A stretch of 64,000 bases of DNA from contig CM034392.1 in the NCBI GenBank assembly GCA_019925095.2, positions 10,869,887-10,933,886 on the forward strand, written 5' to 3'. Position 1 is the stretch's first letter. Every line of letters begins with the position of its first letter. The notes beneath the pieces were generated by a model, which was not told the DNA's origin, did not search any database, and worked only from the letters and a program-made list of their open reading frames with translations. This stretch comes from Dendrolimus kikuchii. Its lineage: Eukaryota > Arthropoda > Insecta > Lepidoptera > Lasiocampidae. Below are positions 60,551 to 64,000 of the stretch, piece by piece. A program made the position numbers and the translations under genes.

Positions 60551-61882
60551 ATAACAATAATTAGCAACAAATAATAAGACTGAACAATAAATAACAAGAA
60601 TACCACAAATAAAATAAAAACAAATAAAATAAATTAATTCACTATTGATTGTATATATGTTTTCTTCTTCGAAATGTATAAAGAACCACTTTTTGTTGAT
60701 TATATAAGGAATTTTAAATTTTAAGTTTAGAATTCCTGTAAATATATAAATAATACTACAAACGCAAAACTTCTCGAAGCTAATTTACCTATAGACATTT
60801 TTTCCCAGATTATTATAAAAATCTTGCATTGTTAAAAACTTGTAAGTGCCACCTATTGACGAGTAGTAGATACAGTTTTAAATCGGCCTTTTAAAAATTA
60901 TTAAAATTATTAAGTTTTAAAATTATACCAGAAAGGTATTATTTTCCATGATTATACTTATAAACACAATACAAATTATAGCCAGGCCCAATATAGGTAT
61001 AGAAATAATTAAAAAGATTTTAGATCGTTTAAATAATATCTATACTTACGGAAATAATTAGTAACGTTGAGAATAATCTATAAACATAGTCTACAATAAT
61101 TTTTAATTTCAAAATAATCAATTTTTGTAAACGGGACAATTACCTAAGGTGCAGTGATAGCGGCCGAGGAGTATAAGTGCAAATGCATAATTCTTTGTTA
61201 AACCTACTAAAACTTTCAGTAAACGTATTATTATAATCCTTAGGTGATCAGGAGGCTGATTCCTACCTCGGACAACGACTCAGTATAGCAATCCAGCGAG
61301 GTGACGTATCTTATCTTCTAAGCCATCTTACTTGTTGGTATAGTGGCTAGATTAAAAAACTAACAAACACATCATTATGGCAGTGCAAACGAAGTTTCGC
61401 TGTCATTACTAGTTGAAAATATAATAAATTGAGCTGATGCAAAATTACAGCAAAGGAAATAGAACTAAATACGCGGATACTGGGGGAGTGCACACCGGGC
61501 GGGAACAATTAACTAATATGGCGGATTAATTAATAGTCTCTTTGTGAACGGTCTTTACAGTCAGCGGCATAGCATTATTAGCTTAATCCGGTTACCGGTT
61601 TATTTCTATCATCGCTGCAACCATTAAATTATACTTTAATATCCAAATGCCGAATCGAAGGTATAAGTGATGGCAGTATTAACAAAGATTATGAATTTTA
61701 GATGACCCGTAAGTGAACCGTTATTAGCCTATTTGCATGTTTCTGGCAATAAACAAAAATAATGAGATAAGGTAAGTATATATCTAACTAGTATCTATAA
61801 ATAGGGTACTTTGAGTTTAAAGGTATTATATGATAGTGACATTGATAAAACTGATTATGTGACTATAGGTATATACATAGGT
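60551..61882. other. Intergenic, nothing recognised
   Basis: AT-rich sequence. No reading frame with a known domain and no repeat with resolved ends. Confidence 0.5.
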
Positions 61883-62211
61883 GAGGGCCGGCCCTAGCTA
61901 TTTTGCCACCGTAGGCAAATTCGAAAAATACCGCCCCCACCGAAGCTTAAGTAAACTAAAAGAAGTCTTTTATTTAGATTTCTTTTTCCAGAACCATGTC
62001 TATTCGTGTTGTATGTACTTGTGACTTCACTACTCATATATTTTCTAGATTCAAGTAAACGAATTGAAATATAATTTTGGGTGTTATGTTTGTTTTTTGG
62101 CTTTAGTAGTTCAAGCGTTTTTGCAGACATTTTTGCAGGCATTTTTGCAACCCCAAAATTTTGCCGGCGTTGGCAGTTGCCTACTGTGCCTTCCATCTCG
62201 TGCCGCCCCTG
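61883..62211. mobile_element. Possible short hAT-like element
   Basis: The left end GAGGGCCGGCCCTAG and right end CGTGCCGCCCCTG are inverted relatives of the CAGGGGCGGC-type hAT terminus. The flanks share ATAGGT but not a clean 8-bp duplication. No transposase. Confidence 0.4.
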
Positions 62212-62649
62212 AATAGGTAAGAGTTCAATCAACCAATCTTTATTGGCATTTGGTTGCAAGTTTTTATAGGAGCTTGAAGAACAGTGATTTGCTGTGCAGT
62301 GTTATTAAAAGAAATATTACTTAAATAAATGATAGTTATAGAATATTGATTGCGATAAATCTTAAATGTTAAAACACTGTTGATTGGCGTCAGTCAAAGT
62401 TCTTAGTATTTGGTTAATGTGACAAGTAACACGGCTGACTAGGCTATATAGATGTATGTATAATTGTTGCTTTGTCTGTCATTGTGGAGAATTGAACAAA
62501 AACGATACCGTCACAACTGGTTTCCTGTAAATTGTAATGCAGATTTATTAAAATTTTGCGATCAACCCTCAAATGGCTTGTATCGTACCTGCTCTGGTTC
62601 ATAAGGAATTATGAGACTATAAATTTTAAATATGAAGTATAAAAGTGTA

Positions 62650-62960
62650 TTCTTTATTGCGATTGCGAAGCTGACAGACTGGTAGATAGTTCAGCTCATG
62701 GAGAGCGGTTATCGTCAGTTCGTTAGCAACACCAAGGGTGAAACCAACGCGTTGTCAGCCTTTAGGGTGGTGTAAAGGGAATGGGATAGGGCGATGAGAC
62801 AGAGGGATCAGACCGGAGGAATGGGATAGAGGGAGATGAGATAGGTAAAACGCCATCGGAACTCTCACTCATCGCACGAAGCACGATTAACTCAAGACTA
62901 ACAGTTTCACGTCGATATTCTGCGAGAGCGTGCTACCACACCGATCAGGCCGAACCTAAA
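62650..62960 (+). repeat. Common lepidopteran repeat fragment
   Basis: Contains AACTCTCACTCATCGCACGA and TTTCACGTCGATATTCTGCG, strings found in dispersed lepidopteran repeats. Stretches 62212-62649 and 62961-63739 show nothing else recognisable. Confidence 0.4.
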
Positions 62961-63739
62961 AGCTTGTAATCAAGATAATGATTCCAGAATAGCACTACCA
63001 CATATGTAGGTATGTACCTATATCTCTTAAAAATGTAACTACTTACAGTCGAAAATATAAATGTAGGGTAGGTTAGTTTAAACGTTCCAAAATGGCGGAA
63101 TCATTTTCATAATTGTGCATGATATCAACGTTTCCCGTTTGGGTAACATGATTCGCAGGATAAATTTGTCAGTCTTTGTATTTTTAATGTTCGTCTGATT
63201 CAGACCTGATTATTGCGAAATTAAGTTAAATTACGCGGTGAGCCTAATTTTATTAGAGATGATGGAGTTAATGCACGTCATTATGATCGTGATCTTCGGG
63301 GGAAAAACAATGCCCGGGTGTTATTTAGATAAGATATTTATTATTTAAATCGGTGTATTAAGTATAGGAGAGGTCGGTTGGTAATTTGGTAATCAGCGGT
63401 TGTGGCTCATGACAGAACAAGGTCACCTCACTAGCCCACCGACATTATTTAAATCACAACTTCGACATTCTGCGTTGGAGTAACGGCTTTTGATCTCGAC
63501 GATTTATTTAAAGTGTAAACGATGAAATTGGTTTCACAAGTTTGTTAGTCGAGCTTTAGGTTTTCATAGAAAAATAGCAAACTATTAGCAACTGAGAAAT
63601 TTCTTAAGCCGTGTCCCCCACCCTTGTTTTGTCCTATACACAACACAAAACACCTTTTTTTTACTACGAGAAACGCGATCGAGGACCGTCAGCCGCGCGG
63701 GGAATCGCCGCTGGTGTTTGGGATTCGCCTAGTCAGGGT

Positions 63740-64000
63740 GGCACTAGCACCGCAAGCGGGAGCGCTATTGAAACTCGAATCGTGTTACAAATGCGCTGTT
63801 GCTCTCTAAAGGGAGACTAGAACCTAGCCACTAATGCCCAAACACAACTCAAGATTGATATGGCGGTATACTATAGACCAGAGGTGGTAGCCATCCAGAG
63901 GAGCAAATGGCTACCACATGGCTATGGGTTGTTTTGTCGACTATAACGACAAGTCGCCTGGCCGTAGGGAATCATTCTCCATTCCTGCATGGATAATTCA
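63740..64000 (+). repeat. Interspersed repeat, cut by the window edge
   Basis: Same family as 54849-55156: AACACAACTCAAGATTG, GAGGTGGTAGCCATCCAG, CTACCACATGGCTATGGGTT and ATTCCTGCATGGATAA at the edge. Confidence 0.6.

Noticed and set aside
61894..62259. 121-codon minus frame
   Set aside because: It lies across a short hAT-like element and both its flanks, has no domain, and its sequence is explained by the repeat.

Overview
This is a eukaryotic nuclear window, almost certainly from a moth or butterfly (Lepidoptera). It is AT-rich, its genes have many short exons with GT-AG introns, and its caspase resembles lepidopteran caspase-1 (active site QACQG, processing sites DEGD and TETD). It is also crowded with repeats: Helitrons ending in CTAG, hAT elements, a DD37D mariner, RTE and Jockey/CR1-type LINE remnants, and a solo LTR.

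Six cellular genes can be supported, several with exon structures that close exactly in phase. (1) 272-8109, plus strand: the last five exons of DEPDC5/Iml1, the GATOR1 subunit. (2) 12524-13408, plus: an intact single-exon effector caspase of 294 aa. (3) 18769-28129, plus: BBS9/PTHB1 of the BBSome, 11 exons, 843 aa. (4) 29543-46537, minus: the translation-associated ATPase OLA1, 10 exons, 397 aa. (5) 38921-44806, minus: an intronless 1961-aa adenylate-kinase-9-like gene lying wholly inside OLA1 intron 1 on the same strand. (6) 50649-53425, minus: Asterix/WDR83OS, 3 exons, 108 aa. These genes share no obvious pathway, and the window looks like ordinary housekeeping and ciliary gene neighbours separated by repeats.

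Most of the remaining sequence is transposon-derived. Elements with resolved ends are: Helitrons at 583-839, 17109-17985 and 45300-45541 (each inserted between A and T); hAT elements at 9577-10276 and 34326-35075, each with a perfect 8-bp target duplication; a mariner at 30484-31758 with TA duplications; a solo LTR at 49667-50188 with a 4-bp duplication; and long-inverted-repeat elements at 5602-5821, 20406-20900, 26180-27249, 36676-37581 and 48757-49334. From about 57130 to the right edge no cellular gene was found, only a decayed LINE and older repeats.

The observations most worth a second look are the same-strand nesting of an intronless AK9 inside OLA1, the repeated YHS-like plus P-loop module in that protein, and a Helitron family whose internal 9-bp minisatellite is huge, inverted between two copies, open in several frames, and replaced by a different 9-bp-period array in a third copy. 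No new pathway or defence system is evident.
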